A stretch of 64,000 nucleotides of DNA from QHXW01 sp963847515 (GCA_963847515.1 CAWKAA010000005.1:496001-560000); one strand, 5' to 3'. Counted from the first letter of the stretch, positions 1 to 10,359 are shown. Program-made: numbers and translations. The notes: generated by a model from the sequence alone, not told the origin.

Positions 1-626
1 GCAAGGGCCTTACCGCATGGAGATTGTCGCTCGAGCGGCGCGAAGCCGGCGCCTGGCACACGGTGGATCCGGGGCTGGTGCTCGAACAGAACGATCGCGT
101 GCGCTTCCGTTTCCACACGAATTTCGATGGCTATCTCTACGTGATGAATCAGAGCACCTCTGGCACATACTCCATGCTGTTTCCGGGCGAAGAGACCGGG
201 CGCGAAAACCAGATCCGCGCGGGCAAGGATTACGCAGTGCCTGCTACAGAGACGCTCTTTCGGATCGCTGGGCCGCCGGGGCACGAGATCGTCTACTGGA
301 TGGTGACTCCGGCGGAGCTGCGCACCGGGGAAGAGAGCCATTACGTCCCGCTGCCGCCTCCGCCGCCCAAAGAAAAGCGGGCGCCATCGAACATGACGCC
401 CCGCTGCGACGACGCCCTGTTCCGTGCGCGCGGCGCGTGCATCGATACGTCCGCGGGGCCGAAGAATGTGACCAGCCGCGAGCTGCTGCCCGACAACCTG
501 GCGCAAGTTCCTTCGGGAGGCTCGGGCGACCTGATGTTCCTGCGCAAGCAGAATACCGCGGTCGTGTCATCGCCGGTACCGTTGAAGGGGCCTGTGATTT
601 ATGAGTTCCATCTTGCGCATAAGTGA
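1..626 (+). CDS. DUF4384-type protein, 5'-truncated by window edge
   Basis: The frame is open from the first bases of the window, so the start lies upstream; an internal TTG at 24 is not convincing. The visible ~207 residues carry a beta-rich stretch around RVRFRFHTNFDGYLYVMNQ and YSMLFPGEE, the signature of DUF4384, a domain common in secreted or caspase-associated proteins of Acidobacteria and Myxococci. A proline run follows near the middle and the C terminus is beta-rich. The stop at 624-626 overlaps the putative start (601) of the caspase gene, so the two are probably translationally coupled. No catalytic residues are visible. Its role is unknown; the pairing with a caspase-fold protein is recurrent in such genomes (family knowledge). 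Confidence 0.75.
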   Translation, partial: KGLTAWRLSLERREAGAWHTVDPGLVLEQNDRVRFRFHTNFDGYLYVMNQSTSGTYSMLFPGEETGRENQIRAGKDYAVPATETLFRIAGPPGHEIVYWMVTPAELRTGEESHYVPLPPPPPKEKRAPSNMTPRCDDALFRARGACIDTSAGPKNVTSRELLPDNLAQVPSGGSGDLMFLRKQNTAVVSSPVPLKGPVIYEFHLAHK

Positions 627-2744
627 GCGTGAGGCCGACGCGGGGACGCGGCGACGCGGGGACACGGCGATTGGCCTCTCGTGGATCCTCGCGCTTGCGG
701 CGATGCTGCCACTCTTGGCACAACAAAAACCGACGGACAAAGAGCGCGATCTGCGTCTTGAAAAGGACGCGGCTTCCACTCCCGGCCAGCCGCAGGGCGT
801 TCGCATCCCGCGCAGCTACGCGCTGGTGGTGGGAATTGCGAATTATCAGAATCTGGCCGCGGCGCAGCAGCTCCAGTTTCCCGAGCGCGACGCCGAGGCC
901 ATTTACTCCATCCTCATCAGCACGGAAGGCGGCAACTTTCGCGCGGAAAATGTGCACAAGCTGGTGGGCGCCAAGGCTACGCTTGCGCGCCTTCGCCATG
1001 AGCTGGAGGAATGGCTGCCGTCGGTCGCCAAGGATGACGACCGCGTCCTGATTTACTTCGCGGGTCACGGATTCGTTTACGGCGGTAAGGCCTATCTGGC
1101 GCCCTACGACATCGACCTGAAGAATATCACCGCCACCGGTTACCCCATGGACACGCTAGGCCGCGACATGGGCGTCAAGATTAAAGGCAAGTGGAAAGTG
1201 CTGCTCACCGATTCCTGCCACTCGGGCGCCATCAATCCCGATGCCGACGTTCAATTGATCAACGGTACGCTGGGCACTCTGAATAAGTCGTCTGTTCTCA
1301 CTGACGGCGAGCCGCGACCGCGAGCGCTCCTTCGAGAGCAAAGACTGGGGCGGCGGCCACGGAATCTTCACTTACTACGTGGTGAAGGGTCTCGAGGGCG
1401 CGGCGGATGAATCGGGCGACGGCATCGTCACTGCCGACGAACTGGCCGAGTATGTTCACCGCAACGTGCGCGAGGCGACTAACGGGCAGCAGAATCCCAC
1501 ATCGGATCGGGGCAGCTTCGACACCAACATGCTGCTTTCTTACGTCCCATCGAACATCAAGCCCGGCGCGCCGCCGCCGCCCAAGTTCGGGACGTTGATT
1601 CTCGAAGCCAACATGAGCGACGTCGAGGTGTTCGTGGATGGCAAGTCGGTGGGAGTAATCTACCAAAGGCACGCCGCTGACGTTTGCCCGGGCTTGTACC
1701 AGGCGTTCATGCGATCAAGGGCGTCAAGATGGGTTACGAGCCCGACGGCCCGCGCGAGGAGATGATCTATCCGGGCCAGCAGACGACCGTCAGCATCAAG
1801 ATTCTCGATCGCCAAGCGGCGCAACAAAGCTGCGCTCGATGCAGTAGACGAGGGCCTCAAATATTACAGCAAGGGTTTTGCGGATAACTATCGCAAGGCC
1901 GTCGACTTACTTCGAGAAAGCGTACAGATCGATCCGACTTACAGCCAGGCTGCGCTCTACTTAGGCCGCACTTACAATGCGCTCTTCGAGGAAGACAAAT
2001 CCGAGCAATATTTCCGCAAAGCTATCGAGATCGATCCGGATTACGTGGAAGCGCACGCAAGTTTCGCCGGCATGCTGCTGGATACCGGCAATGCGGACGA
2101 AGCCATCCGCCAGTTGAATGTTGCCACTGCGGCGCGATCCCAATCATGCGATGTCCTGGTATCTTCTGGCTGAAGCCTACCGATTGAAGGAGGCTTATCC
2201 GCAATCGATCGAAGCCGCGCGCAAAGCCATCCAGTTGACTCCCAACAAGGCCGAGGCGCACTTCTGGCTGGCCGAGAGCCTGCGCTTGAGCGGCAAATAC
2301 GGCGAATCCGAAAACGAATACCAGCAATATCTGAAGTTGAGCGATTTCGACAGCAAGCTCGGCGGGCCAGTTGAATTATTACGTGCTGGGTTCATCTGAT
2401 GGGCTATGGGCAAGAAGAAGCGCGCGGCACAGCAGGACATCTGGAAGGATATGCGCAGCCTGGCGTATTTCGGCCTGTGCGACGCCGAGCGCAAGCAGTC
2501 ACACTTCGACCAGGCGATCACGTACTGCGAGAAGTCGCTCAATTACTCGGCAGACGATCCGTATGTCCATCTCGCGCTCGGCCTGTCGCTCGCCAAGAAA
2601 GCGCAGCAGAACGGAATCGTCGAGATGCTCCCGGCCGCCCGTCAGCACTTCGTCGCGATGCTGAACATGAATTCGGAGCTGGCCGAAGCGGATCTGGCGC
2701 GTAAGAATATCGCGAGCATTGATGCGTATTTGAAGAGCAGGTGA
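601..2744 (+). pseudogene. Caspase-family (C14) protein with PEGA domain and TPR repeats, multiply frameshifted
   Basis: The first frame (601 to about 1300) gives a hydrophobic signal segment and a caspase/metacaspase domain with YALVVGIANYQN, the catalytic His in YFAGHGF and the catalytic Cys in TDSCHSG. Coding then continues in other frames: GGGHGIFTYYVVKGLEG with an EF-hand-like DESGDGIVTADEL (to about 1655), a PEGA domain (VEVFVDGKSVGVI ... GLVPGVHAIKGVKMGYEP, about 1610-1800), and at least three TPRs (for example YYSKGFADNYRKAVDLLRES, ALYLGRTYNAL, SWYLLAEAYRLKEAYPQSIE, about 1811-2744). Frame changes fall near 1298, 1657, 1687, 1810, 2130, 2366 and 2395. Every segment is well-conserved coding sequence, so either decay is very recent or the assembly holds indel errors. 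Intact, it would be a ~710-residue exported or membrane caspase-TPR protein. Confidence 0.8.
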
Positions 2745-2753
2745 GAGCGGGAC

Positions 2754-3098
2754 CTAGAGCTTGCTGAGCGCTTCGAGGAGGCTGTCGATTTTCTCGTCTA
2801 CATGCAGAGCCTGCCGTCTGGCGGCCTCATAAAGTTCGCGGATGTCCAGCGAGGGAATACCCTCGTCCATATTTTGGACTCTCGTCAACTCTCTCCCGTC
2901 CTGATCCTTCAGGACAAGAGTGTACGTCTCGGGTGGCACCGCAAACCCGTTCTCAAGCTCAGAGATAGAGAGGATGAAATGGCCGCCTATCGCAGCGATG
3001 TAGCCCGATTCGGCTGCCGTCGGCGACCAACGGATTTTCCCGGACCTCGTCTTCGCTAGAACTGCCTCAAAAAGCTTCACCACTTTAGCGTTCTGCAT
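2754..3098 (-). CDS. Hypothetical protein, ~114 aa
   Basis: The frame is open further upstream to 3191, but the segment before residue MQNAKVVKLFE looks non-native, so I place the start at 3098. The protein is small and mixed alpha/beta, with KLFEAVLAKTRSGKIRW, a glycine-rich strand turn GGHFILSISEL, and a charged C-terminal helix (LYEAARRQALHVDEKIDSLL). I recognise no catalytic motif. It may belong to the small conserved proteins found in many soil bacteria; the function is unknown. It ends convergently 9 bp after the caspase-TPR locus. Confidence 0.55.
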   Translation of the reverse strand: MQNAKVVKLFEAVLAKTRSGKIRWSPTAAESGYIAAIGGHFILSISELENGFAVPPETYTLVLKDQDGRELTRVQNMDEGIPSLDIRELYEAARRQALHVDEKIDSLLEALSKL

Positions 3099-3252
3099 TG
3101 ACCTCGCCTCAAAGATTATGTCACGGCCAAATGGTTTCAGCCCTGCTGGCATAACCCACGACGCCCGTTTCCGCCCCGCAATCATTAACACCAGATGAAG
3201 GCAGCAACCCCTACCATGCGCCTCGCGTTTCTAGTATGCAGAAAGGCGCACT

Positions 3253-3546
3253 ATGAAACGGGCACTGTTAGTATCTGCCTTCGCGATGCTTTTTCTTGCC
3301 GGTTGCGCGGTTCATGCCGGCTACTATGTAGCGGGACCTCCGCCACCGCCGCCGGTTGTGGGCGTGGTCGGTTATGCTCCTGGACCCGGCTATGTATGGA
3401 TCGATGGCTTTTACGATTGGCACGGGCGTTATGTTTGGACGCCGGGTTATTGGGCTCGGCCACCGCGTGCTCATGCGAGGTGGGTGGCGGGCCGGGCTTA
3501 CTATAATCGCGGCCACTATTCCTACCGGCGAGGTTATTGGCGTTAG
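3253..3546 (+). CDS. WXXGXW-repeat (YXWQ) lipoprotein
   Basis: This 97-residue protein begins with a lipoprotein signal peptide ending in the lipobox LAGC (Cys18), so it should be lipid-anchored. A proline run and then Tyr/Trp/Gly/Arg-rich repeats follow (VWTPGYW, RWVAGRAYY, YRRGYW), the pattern of the WXXGXW or YXWQ-repeat family of small outer-membrane or periplasmic lipoproteins. An AAAGG-like ribosome-binding site precedes the ATG. The molecular function of the family is not established. Confidence 0.8.
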   Translation: MKRALLVSAFAMLFLAGCAVHAGYYVAGPPPPPPVVGVVGYAPGPGYVWIDGFYDWHGRYVWTPGYWARPPRAHARWVAGRAYYNRGHYSYRRGYWR

Positions 3547-3615
3547 CGGGCGGCGCGGTTTCGGCGTGGTATATACTCGACCTAGTTCAAACTGACCACG
3601 GAGAGTATTGCCACC

Positions 3616-4740
3616 ATGAACCGCGTCGTTTCTTTTTTGCTGGCTGCGGCTGCCATTCCGGCTTTCGCGCAGCAGGCTCCGCCCCCGCTCCAATCGCCCG
3701 AAGTGCATTCTGACCGGAGCGTCACGTTTCGGTTCCGCGATCCCAACGCCAAAGAAGTTGCTTTCGCCCGTGAAGGCGCAGAGCGCGTTCCCATGCAGAA
3801 AGATGAGCAGGGCGTGTGGAGCTTGACCACAGCGCCGCTCGAACCGGACTTCTACGGTTATGATTTCGTCGCCGATGGGGTCCGCCTCATTGACCCTTCG
3901 AATTCATTGATGAAGCCGAATCTGCTGAGCAACGAGAGCGAAGTGCATGTGCCCGGTCCGGCATCGCTCGCGTGGGAGATCAACGACGTGCCGCATGGCA
4001 TTGTCCACCACCACTTTTACAAATCCGGGATCGTAGGAGACGAGCGGGACTTCTACGTTTACACGCCGCCGGGATACGACCCTCACGCGAAAATGCCCTA
4101 CCCCGTGCTGTATCTGTTGCACGGCTACAGCGACGACGCCAGCGGCTGGACTGCCGTGGGCCGCGCCAACGTGATTCTCGACAACCTCATCGCACAGGGC
4201 AAGGCGAAGCCCATGCTGATCGTAATGACCCTAGGCTATGGCGCGCCGGAGATTCTCTCCCCAACCGGTCCACGCTTCCGCGACCCCGGCCTGCGCGACC
4301 GGAACATGAGTAAATTTCGCGATGCGCTGTTCACCGAGGTGATGCCGCAGATCGAAAAAACCTACCACGTGGCCAAAGACCGTAACTCGCGCGCCATTGC
4401 GGGGCTTTCCATGGGCGGCGCCGAATCTCTTTACACCGGCTTGAACGCGGTGGATCGCTTTGCCTGGATCGGGGCTTTCAGCTCGGGCGGGATGGGCGAC
4501 GATTTCAACGCGACTTTCCCGGCGCTCAACTCAAAAGCGAACAGCCAGCTGCGCCTGCTTTGGATCGCATGCGGCACCGACGACCGCCTCATCGAGCCGA
4601 ATCGCAAATTCCGCGACTGGCTCAAATCGAAAGAGATTCAATTCACTCCCATTGAGACACCCGGCGCGCACACGTGGATGGTCTGGCGCCGCAACCTGGC
4701 CGAGTTCGCAGCATTGCTGTTCCAGCCAAAGACCTCGTAA
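3616..4740 (+). CDS. Secreted alpha/beta-hydrolase esterase (Fes/CE1-like)
   Basis: Residues 1-19 form a signal peptide ending AFAQ. Residues ~28-110 form an immunoglobulin-like early-set domain (VTFRFRDPNAKEVAF, EPDFYGYDF) like that of enterochelin-esterase and CE1 proteins. The hydrolase domain follows with YPVLYLLHGYSDD (oxyanion region), the nucleophile elbow GLSMGGAES (Ser265), a probable acid in WIACGTDDRL and the catalytic His in GAHTWMVWR. It probably hydrolyses ester bonds on an exported substrate such as feruloyl or acetyl xylan; the substrate cannot be read from the sequence. Length is normal for the family. An SD-like GGAGAG lies just upstream of the ATG. It is transcribed convergently with the permease gene. 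Confidence 0.85.
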   Translation: MNRVVSFLLAAAAIPAFAQQAPPPLQSPEVHSDRSVTFRFRDPNAKEVAFAREGAERVPMQKDEQGVWSLTTAPLEPDFYGYDFVADGVRLIDPSNSLMKPNLLSNESEVHVPGPASLAWEINDVPHGIVHHHFYKSGIVGDERDFYVYTPPGYDPHAKMPYPVLYLLHGYSDDASGWTAVGRANVILDNLIAQGKAKPMLIVMTLGYGAPEILSPTGPRFRDPGLRDRNMSKFRDALFTEVMPQIEKTYHVAKDRNSRAIAGLSMGGAESLYTGLNAVDRFAWIGAFSSGGMGDDFNATFPALNSKANSQLRLLWIACGTDDRLIEPNRKFRDWLKSKEIQFTPIETPGAHTWMVWRRNLAEFAALLFQPKTS

Positions 4741-4773
4741 GCCCGATGGGCGGATGCTTGACTTGAACCAGCG

Positions 4774-7278
4774 CTACTCGAATCGCAGAGCCCGCATCGG
4801 ATCGATTGTGGTCGCCCGTCGCGCCGGCAGATAGCCTGCCAGCATGGCCACCGCTGCGATACCGAGGGTCGCCAACAGCATAGTCAATAAGTCGGTGGGT
4901 TTGACGCCGAACAATTGCGCCTCCACCAGCCTCGTTAGGCCGAATGCCGAGGCCAGCCCGATTGCGAGGCCCGTTGACGCCAAAAACAAGACCTCGCGCA
5001 TCACCAGCCAGACCACCGATCCACCAGTCGCGCCCAGCGCCATCCGGATGCCGATCTCACGCGTGCGCCGCGCCACCATGAAGGCCATCACACCGTAGAG
5101 TCCGATTGCCGCGAGCAGGGTGGCCAGGCCCCCGAAAATGCTCGAGAGCGTCGCCAGCAGCCGCTCCGTCACCAGAGAATTCTCCACCTGCGTGTCGAGC
5201 GTCCGCATTTCATACATGGGCACGCTGGCATCCACCTCGCGAACAGCTCGGCGCAAGGTGCTGAAGAAGCTGACCGGGGCGCCTTCAGTTCGCACATACG
5301 TGGTCATGCCGTTTACCCAGTCCTGCTGGATCCAAGGCACGTACAGCTCGTAAGGGACTTCCTCACGCATGTTTTCGTACTTGGTGTCGCCCACGACGCC
5401 GATGATCTCAATGTCCGTCTTGGTCCCGGGGTCGCCGCCGAATCCCACGTGGCGGCCAAGAGGACTGACACCCGCGAAGTAACGCTTGGCGAACTTTTCG
5501 TTTACGATTCCCACCTTCGGCGCGCCATGGCCATCCTTAATGGTGAAATCGCGCCCGAGCAGAATGGGAACCTTCAACGTTTCGAAAAATCTGGGTGAGC
5601 AGAATTGCATGTGCGGGTCGGGAATCTCGCCCTGTTTCGCCGTGTAGCCTTCAATGGTCACCCAGTTGTCCCATTCGTTGTCCACCAGCACCGGAATGAC
5701 GGCAAAAGCCACGGACTTGACGCCGGGCAGCGCCTCGAGGCGTTCTGTCAATTGCCGGTAATACTGCCGGGCCCAGTCTGGTTTGTACCCGTTCAAAGTC
5801 GGCTCCACGGCAACCGTAACGAGGTTTTTGGTCTGGAAGCCGGGATGGAGTTCCTTCAGGTTGTTCAGACTCTGAAGAAAGAGTCCGGCGCCAACCAGAA
5901 GCAGCAGCGAGAGCGCTACCTGGGCCACCACCAGGCTCTTGCGTAAACCCGCGGACGCCCCGCCCGCTACGGAGCCGGCTTCGTCCTTCAAAGTGGTAGA
6001 CAGGTCCGGCCGCGTGGCTTGCAGTCCTGGAACGAGTCCGAAAATCATGCCGGTCAAGAGCGAAACCAATAATGTGAAAACAAGTACGGCGGCGTCCGGA
6101 GTCGTGGACAACGTGATGCCCCAGACACCCGGCGGCTGAAAGCGGATGAGCGCCCGGTCCATCCACATGGCGAGCACCAACCCAGCGCCGCCACCGGCGA
6201 GAGAAAGCAGAATGCTCTCGACAAGGAGCTGGCGAATCAAGCGCCACCGGCCCGCGCCCAAAGCCAGCCGGACTGCAATCTCTTTTTGCCGCGAGGAAGC
6301 CCGCGCGATCAGCAGGTTGGCCAGGTTGGAACAGGCGATCAACAGCACCAGCCCGACGATCGCCATCAACGCCAGCAGAGGTTTGGAGAATTGCTGCCGC
6401 AATTGCGACCGTCCCTTGGAACCGGGCAGCACGTCCATCCACATGCTCAAAAACTGCTGCTTGCTATAGGGACTGGCCTTGGCGAATGCCTCCTCGCGCA
6501 CTTCCATCTGCAGGATCTGGTGGAACAGCGGCTGCAGTCCGGCCTTGGCGCGTTCCAGCGTTATGCCGGGCTTGAGCCGTCCGAACACTTGGATGAAGCG
6601 GCGGCGCCGGTCATTCAACTGCATAAAAGTTTGGCCGGGTGGGAGGCTGTCCTGCATGGTGATGGGAATGCGAATTTGCGGCGAGTATCCGGGCTCGACG
6701 CCGTTGAAACCCTGTTCGCTCACGCCCACGATGGTCAGCGGATAGCCGTTCACCACGATTTTCTTTCCGATCACGCCGCGATCCCCGCCAAAGCGCGTTT
6801 TCCAGTAGCCGTAACTGAGAACAGCCAGCGGATGGCCGCCCTGCATGAGATCATCCGAAGCGCTGAACACGCGCCCTAAAGCTGCACCCACCCCCAACAC
6901 GGGAAAGTAGTTTCCCGAAACCATCTCGGTGGCGACCAGCTCGGTGCGGCCCTCGAAGCTCGCGCTCATGTCTTCACCATGCCGGCAGAACATCCTCTGA
7001 AACACCTGGTTCTTGTCGCGAAAATCCTGGTACATGGGGTAGGAAAGGGCGTTCGGGCCGCTGTTGCTGCCGTAATGGTGTCCGCGCGCGGTCAGCAGCA
7101 CCAGCTCTTCGGGATGCCGGACGGGCAGATATTGCAAAATGAGCTGGTTGATCAGCGTGAATATTGCGGTATTCGCGCCGATTCCCAAGGCCAGTGAGAG
7201 CACCGCCACAGAGACGAATAACGGCGACTTTCTAAGAGTGCGAACGGCATAGCGGAGGTCTTGCAGAAGGGTTGCCAT
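4774..7278 (-). CDS. ADOP-family ABC transporter permease (MacB_PCD + two FtsX domains)
   Basis: This 834-residue protein starts with MATLLQDLRYAVRTLRKSP, the standard N terminus of the acidobacterial duplicated orphan permease (ADOP) family. A first transmembrane helix is followed by a large periplasmic MacB core domain (to ~280), three helices of FtsX domain 1 (~310-430, LIACSNLANLLIARASSRQKE), a second core domain and a second FtsX domain (~710-830, ARRTREIGIRMALGA). It contains no ATPase, and none is adjacent; ADOP permeases are usually orphans. They are thought to move lipids, peptides or drugs by MacB-like mechanotransmission. The length is typical and the frame is intact. Confidence 0.92.
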   Translation of the reverse strand: MATLLQDLRYAVRTLRKSPLFVSVAVLSLALGIGANTAIFTLINQLILQYLPVRHPEELVLLTARGHHYGSNSGPNALSYPMYQDFRDKNQVFQRMFCRHGEDMSASFEGRTELVATEMVSGNYFPVLGVGAALGRVFSASDDLMQGGHPLAVLSYGYWKTRFGGDRGVIGKKIVVNGYPLTIVGVSEQGFNGVEPGYSPQIRIPITMQDSLPPGQTFMQLNDRRRRFIQVFGRLKPGITLERAKAGLQPLFHQILQMEVREEAFAKASPYSKQQFLSMWMDVLPGSKGRSQLRQQFSKPLLALMAIVGLVLLIACSNLANLLIARASSRQKEIAVRLALGAGRWRLIRQLLVESILLSLAGGGAGLVLAMWMDRALIRFQPPGVWGITLSTTPDAAVLVFTLLVSLLTGMIFGLVPGLQATRPDLSTTLKDEAGSVAGGASAGLRKSLVVAQVALSLLLLVGAGLFLQSLNNLKELHPGFQTKNLVTVAVEPTLNGYKPDWARQYYRQLTERLEALPGVKSVAFAVIPVLVDNEWDNWVTIEGYTAKQGEIPDPHMQFCSPRFFETLKVPILLGRDFTIKDGHGAPKVGIVNEKFAKRYFAGVSPLGRHVGFGGDPGTKTDIEIIGVVGDTKYENMREEVPYELYVPWIQQDWVNGMTTYVRTEGAPVSFFSTLRRAVREVDASVPMYEMRTLDTQVENSLVTERLLATLSSIFGGLATLLAAIGLYGVMAFMVARRTREIGIRMALGATGGSVVWLVMREVLFLASTGLAIGLASAFGLTRLVEAQLFGVKPTDLLTMLLATLGIAAVAMLAGYLPARRATTIDPMRALRFE

Positions 7279-7308
7279 CGACCTTTATACTGTCCGGGAA
7301 GGAAATGG

Positions 7309-9953
7309 TTACTGGTAATTTTCCACCAGCATCAGATTACTGCCGGATTGATCGAGCTGCGTGTATAGAATCCAGCGGCCGTCGGGAGAGACGGTAAGCG
7401 CTGTGCCAGACGGGTCGACTGGTGTGTCCTTCGAAAACTCCCTGAGGAGCGTCACTTTGCCTGTAGCGAAATTGTGAAACTTGAGGGCGGCGGCTCCGGT
7501 CGAGCCATGTAGGTCGAAGAAGCAGATCCCCTGGCCAGTTAAAGCCCAAATGTCCTGCCCACCCCGATCAAGTACGCGAGTTTCCTCGCCGCCCCCCACC
7601 GGCACCTTCCAAATGCCAGGCGCGTCCAAGTTGGCGTAGTAAACAAACCTGCCGTCGAGCGATTCGAACGCTTCTCTGGCGCCCTTCGTCTTGGTCTCCT
7701 GTACGGCCGCGCCGCCCTGCGCAGGCTCTTTCCAGATCTGCCAATCTCCGCTCCGATTGGAACCGAAGTAGATCCACCGGCCGTTCTGGGACCAGCTCGG
7801 ACGCACGTTATTAGACGGTCCGCTGGTTAAGCGGCGCGGCTGACCGCCATCCGCGCTGATGACGTAAATATCGGAATTGCCGGCCTTGGGGCTGTCGAAG
7901 GCAATCCAGCGGCTGTCTGGAGACCATCGTGGGCTTCCCAGTTGGGGACCGTTAAAGGAAGTCAGTTGCACGGGATTCCGCCCTTCATGGTCGCAGACCC
8001 AGAGTTCGTAGTTGCCCGAGCGGGCCGAGCTGAAAACGATCTTTGTGCCGTCCGGAGAGAATTGCGGTTCAAGATCCGGTTGGGTCGAGGCAATAAATCT
8101 GGAGGGCGCGCTTTTCTTGTCGGATGAGTTCGGTCCAGGAATTCGCCAGATGTTGGTGTCGTACACGGCGCGTGTGTAGACCAATCGACTGCCGCTACGA
8201 GAAATGGAGAGTGCCCCAGCGTTCTCGCCCGCGACGGCCAGGCGTTCGGGTGCGCCTCCGGATGCCGGGGTCGTCATCAGATTCCTACTACTCCCGATTT
8301 GACCCGATGAGTACACGATTCTCCGGCCGTCGGCAGTCCAGTCTAAGCCAAAAATGTATCGTTCGTCGAGAGTCAGCGGCCGAGGTTCACCCAGTGGCCT
8401 TCCATCGGAAGTGACAGGCAATAATAAATCTCGCCACTTAGACCGGCAGAAACTCTTAGGAACGCGATAGTTTTGCCATCGGGAGAGAATCGGGGCATCA
8501 AATCTCCGAAGTATTCAGCAGGTGGTGAGGTGAGTTTTTGCTTGTCGCCAGTCTCGACGGAGAGCAAGAAAATGCTATAGGGTTCTCGCGGGGCGTTCTT
8601 GTCCATGAACGCTAGATACTTCCCATCCGAAGACCAGGACAGTCCATCACATCCCGCCGATTCTCTCAACTTCCGCTCCGCGCCGCCCAGAGCGGGGATC
8701 ATCCAGATTTCAGTGTGGTCGGACACATCCCGGCAAAAAGCGATGTAGCGAGCATCAGGCGACCAAGCGGGCGCGTATTCGTCCGCGGGAGAACTCGTGA
8801 GTCTTAGCGGCGTTCCAGCATCCACGAGCTTGACGTAAATGTCAAAATTGTCTTCTTTCTCCCCATTCCATGCGAACGCCACCTGCTTGCCATCGGGCGA
8901 GAATGCGGGGGTCCCCTGCCGGCCAGGATAACTGGTGAGAGGAACGGTTTTCGGTACCGCGTGAGAAGTCGGGCGCAGCAACCAAAGCCCAATTCCCAGC
9001 GCCGCGAACAGCATGGCCGTACCAGCGAGCGCCCACGGCAGCCTCGATTTCCGCCCCGTAGCGCCAGCCACGATCCCCGTTAGCTTCCCTGAATCGGACT
9101 CCTCCTTCAACTCATCCAGAAGCGTCTTCACGTCAGCCATGTGCTGGAAGCGCCGTTCCACATCTTTCCGCAAACAGTGAGAGATGATTTTTTCCAGATC
9201 TCGCGGCACATCCAGCATGACACTGCTCACCGGCTTCGGGTCCTCCTTGAGGATCGCCGAGAGAGTGGAGAGTTTCGAATCGCCGTGAAATGCGCGCCTA
9301 CCCGTGACCATCTCGTAAAGCACCGAGCCCAAGGAAAAGATGTCGCTGCGCGCGTCCACCTTCTTACCTTCAGCCTGCTCCGGCGACATGTAGGCGATGG
9401 TGCCCACGATCGTGCCTTCTTCCGTGTTCGGGCCTTCCGGCGCTTTTACCGTCGCGGTCTCGCCAAACTCGCCCGCCGCGGTCTCCGCCAGCTTGGCCAG
9501 CCCGAAATCCAGCACTTTGACCAGGCCGTTCTCGGTCACCATGATGTTGGACGGCTTCAAGTCCCGGTGAATGATGCCCGCAGAGTGCGCTTTCGCCAGC
9601 GCGTCCGCGATCTGGATCGAGTACTTCAACGCTTCGTTGAACCGCAGCCCTTTGCGGCCGATCAACTGGTCGAGCGTCTTGCCCGCCACGTACTCCATGG
9701 CGATGAACTGCACGCCGTCCGCCTCTGCGATGTCGTAAATATGCACGATGTTGGGGTGGTTCAACGCGGAAGCCGCCTTGGCCTCCTGCACGAAGCGGCG
9801 CTTGCGTTCCGGATCGGCCAGTCTTTCAGCGGAGAGCGTTTTCAACGCGACGAACCGGTCCAGGCGGGTGTCCCGCGCCTTCCACACCACGCCCATGCCG
9901 CCCTCGCCTAGTTTCTCGGAGATCTGATACTGCGCCAGAACCTTGCCGACCAT
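7309..9953 (-). pseudogene. Membrane Ser/Thr protein kinase (PknB-type) with TolB/WD40 propeller, split by one frameshift
   Basis: The upstream part (9953 to ~8415) encodes a complete kinase domain: glycine loop GEGGMGVVW, VALK lysine, HRDLKPSN and DFGLAKL. After it come a membrane helix (~305-327, LPWALAGTAMLFAALGIG) and the start of a TolB-like propeller (PAFSPDGKQVAF, PAWSPDARYIAF). At about 8415 the frame changes by one base. The propeller then continues in the other frame to 7309 (LLPVTSDGRPLGEP, PQFSPDGTKIVFSS, PRWSPDSRWIAFDS). Intact length would be ~880 residues. The arrangement, with a cytoplasmic kinase and an extracytoplasmic propeller, is common in Acidobacteria. As it stands the kinase part is complete but the sensor is cut. 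I see no slippery heptamer that would support programmed frameshifting. Confidence 0.85.
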
Positions 9954-10006
9954 TGCGGTCTCGGGTTATTGAAGAATACTCCCTTGCGGCACCGGGTTCA
10001 ACGACG

Positions 10007-10285
10007 TTACCGCAGGTACGCCTTCACCACGTCGATTAATTCCTGGGCGGCCTGCGCCTGTTCGCTGGTCGGCCGCTTGTCAGGATCCACCACGTGAAAC
10101 CGGATATGGCCTTCAATGACCTCGCCCATTAGAGCGTCGATGGCGCCCCGGCAGGCGGCAATGGTATGCAGCGTTTCAGAGCAATCGGCTTCTTGTTCCA
10201 ATGACCTTCCGATCGCCTCCACCTGGCCGCGAATGCGCTGGACCCTGTGCAGCAGCTTTTTCTTGTCGCGAATGACGTGTGCCAT
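10007..10285 (-). CDS. CsoR/RcnR/FrmR-family metal-responsive repressor
   Basis: This 92-residue all-helical protein starts MAHVIRDKKKLLHRVQRIRGQ, the DUF156 repressor fold. His3, Cys35, His60 and His64 are all present; these four positions are the Ni/Co ligand set of E. coli RcnR, whereas FrmR has Glu at 64. On that basis a nickel/cobalt-type sensor is the best guess, though formaldehyde or copper sensing cannot be excluded. CsoR-family tetramers are released from DNA on ligand binding. Two matching operators lie just upstream of its start (10320-10359), implying autoregulation. No efflux gene is directly downstream. Confidence 0.9.
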   Translation of the reverse strand: MAHVIRDKKKLLHRVQRIRGQVEAIGRSLEQEADCSETLHTIAACRGAIDALMGEVIEGHIRFHVVDPDKRPTSEQAQAAQELIDVVKAYLR

Positions 10286-10319
10286 GGCTGATTTCAGGGT
10301 ATCAGGTTGCCCCCCGCTT

Positions 10320-10359
10320 ATACCTGGGTGGGTATGCTACTGCATACCTGGGGGGGTAT
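10320..10359. promoter_or_regulatory. Twin operators for the RcnR/CsoR-type repressor
   Basis: Two 16-bp sites, ATACCTGGGTGGGTAT (10320-10335) and ATACCTGGGGGGGTAT (10344-10359), differ by one base and are 24 bp apart start to start. Each is a G-tract flanked by ATACC/GGTAT arms, the form of CsoR/RcnR-family operators (G/C tract between inverted TA-rich ends). They sit 35-74 bp upstream of the repressor start codon. Arrangement and sequence are seen directly; binding is inferred. Confidence 0.75.

Noticed and set aside
8405..8430. Programmed -1 ribosomal frameshift joining kinase and propeller
   Set aside because: The bases at the shift (GATTTAT) do not form an X XXY YYZ slippery heptamer with good re-pairing, so a plain indel is more likely.
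9141..9911. 256-codon plus-strand frame
   Set aside because: Exact antisense shadow of the kinase domain with His/Arg/Val-rich composition.
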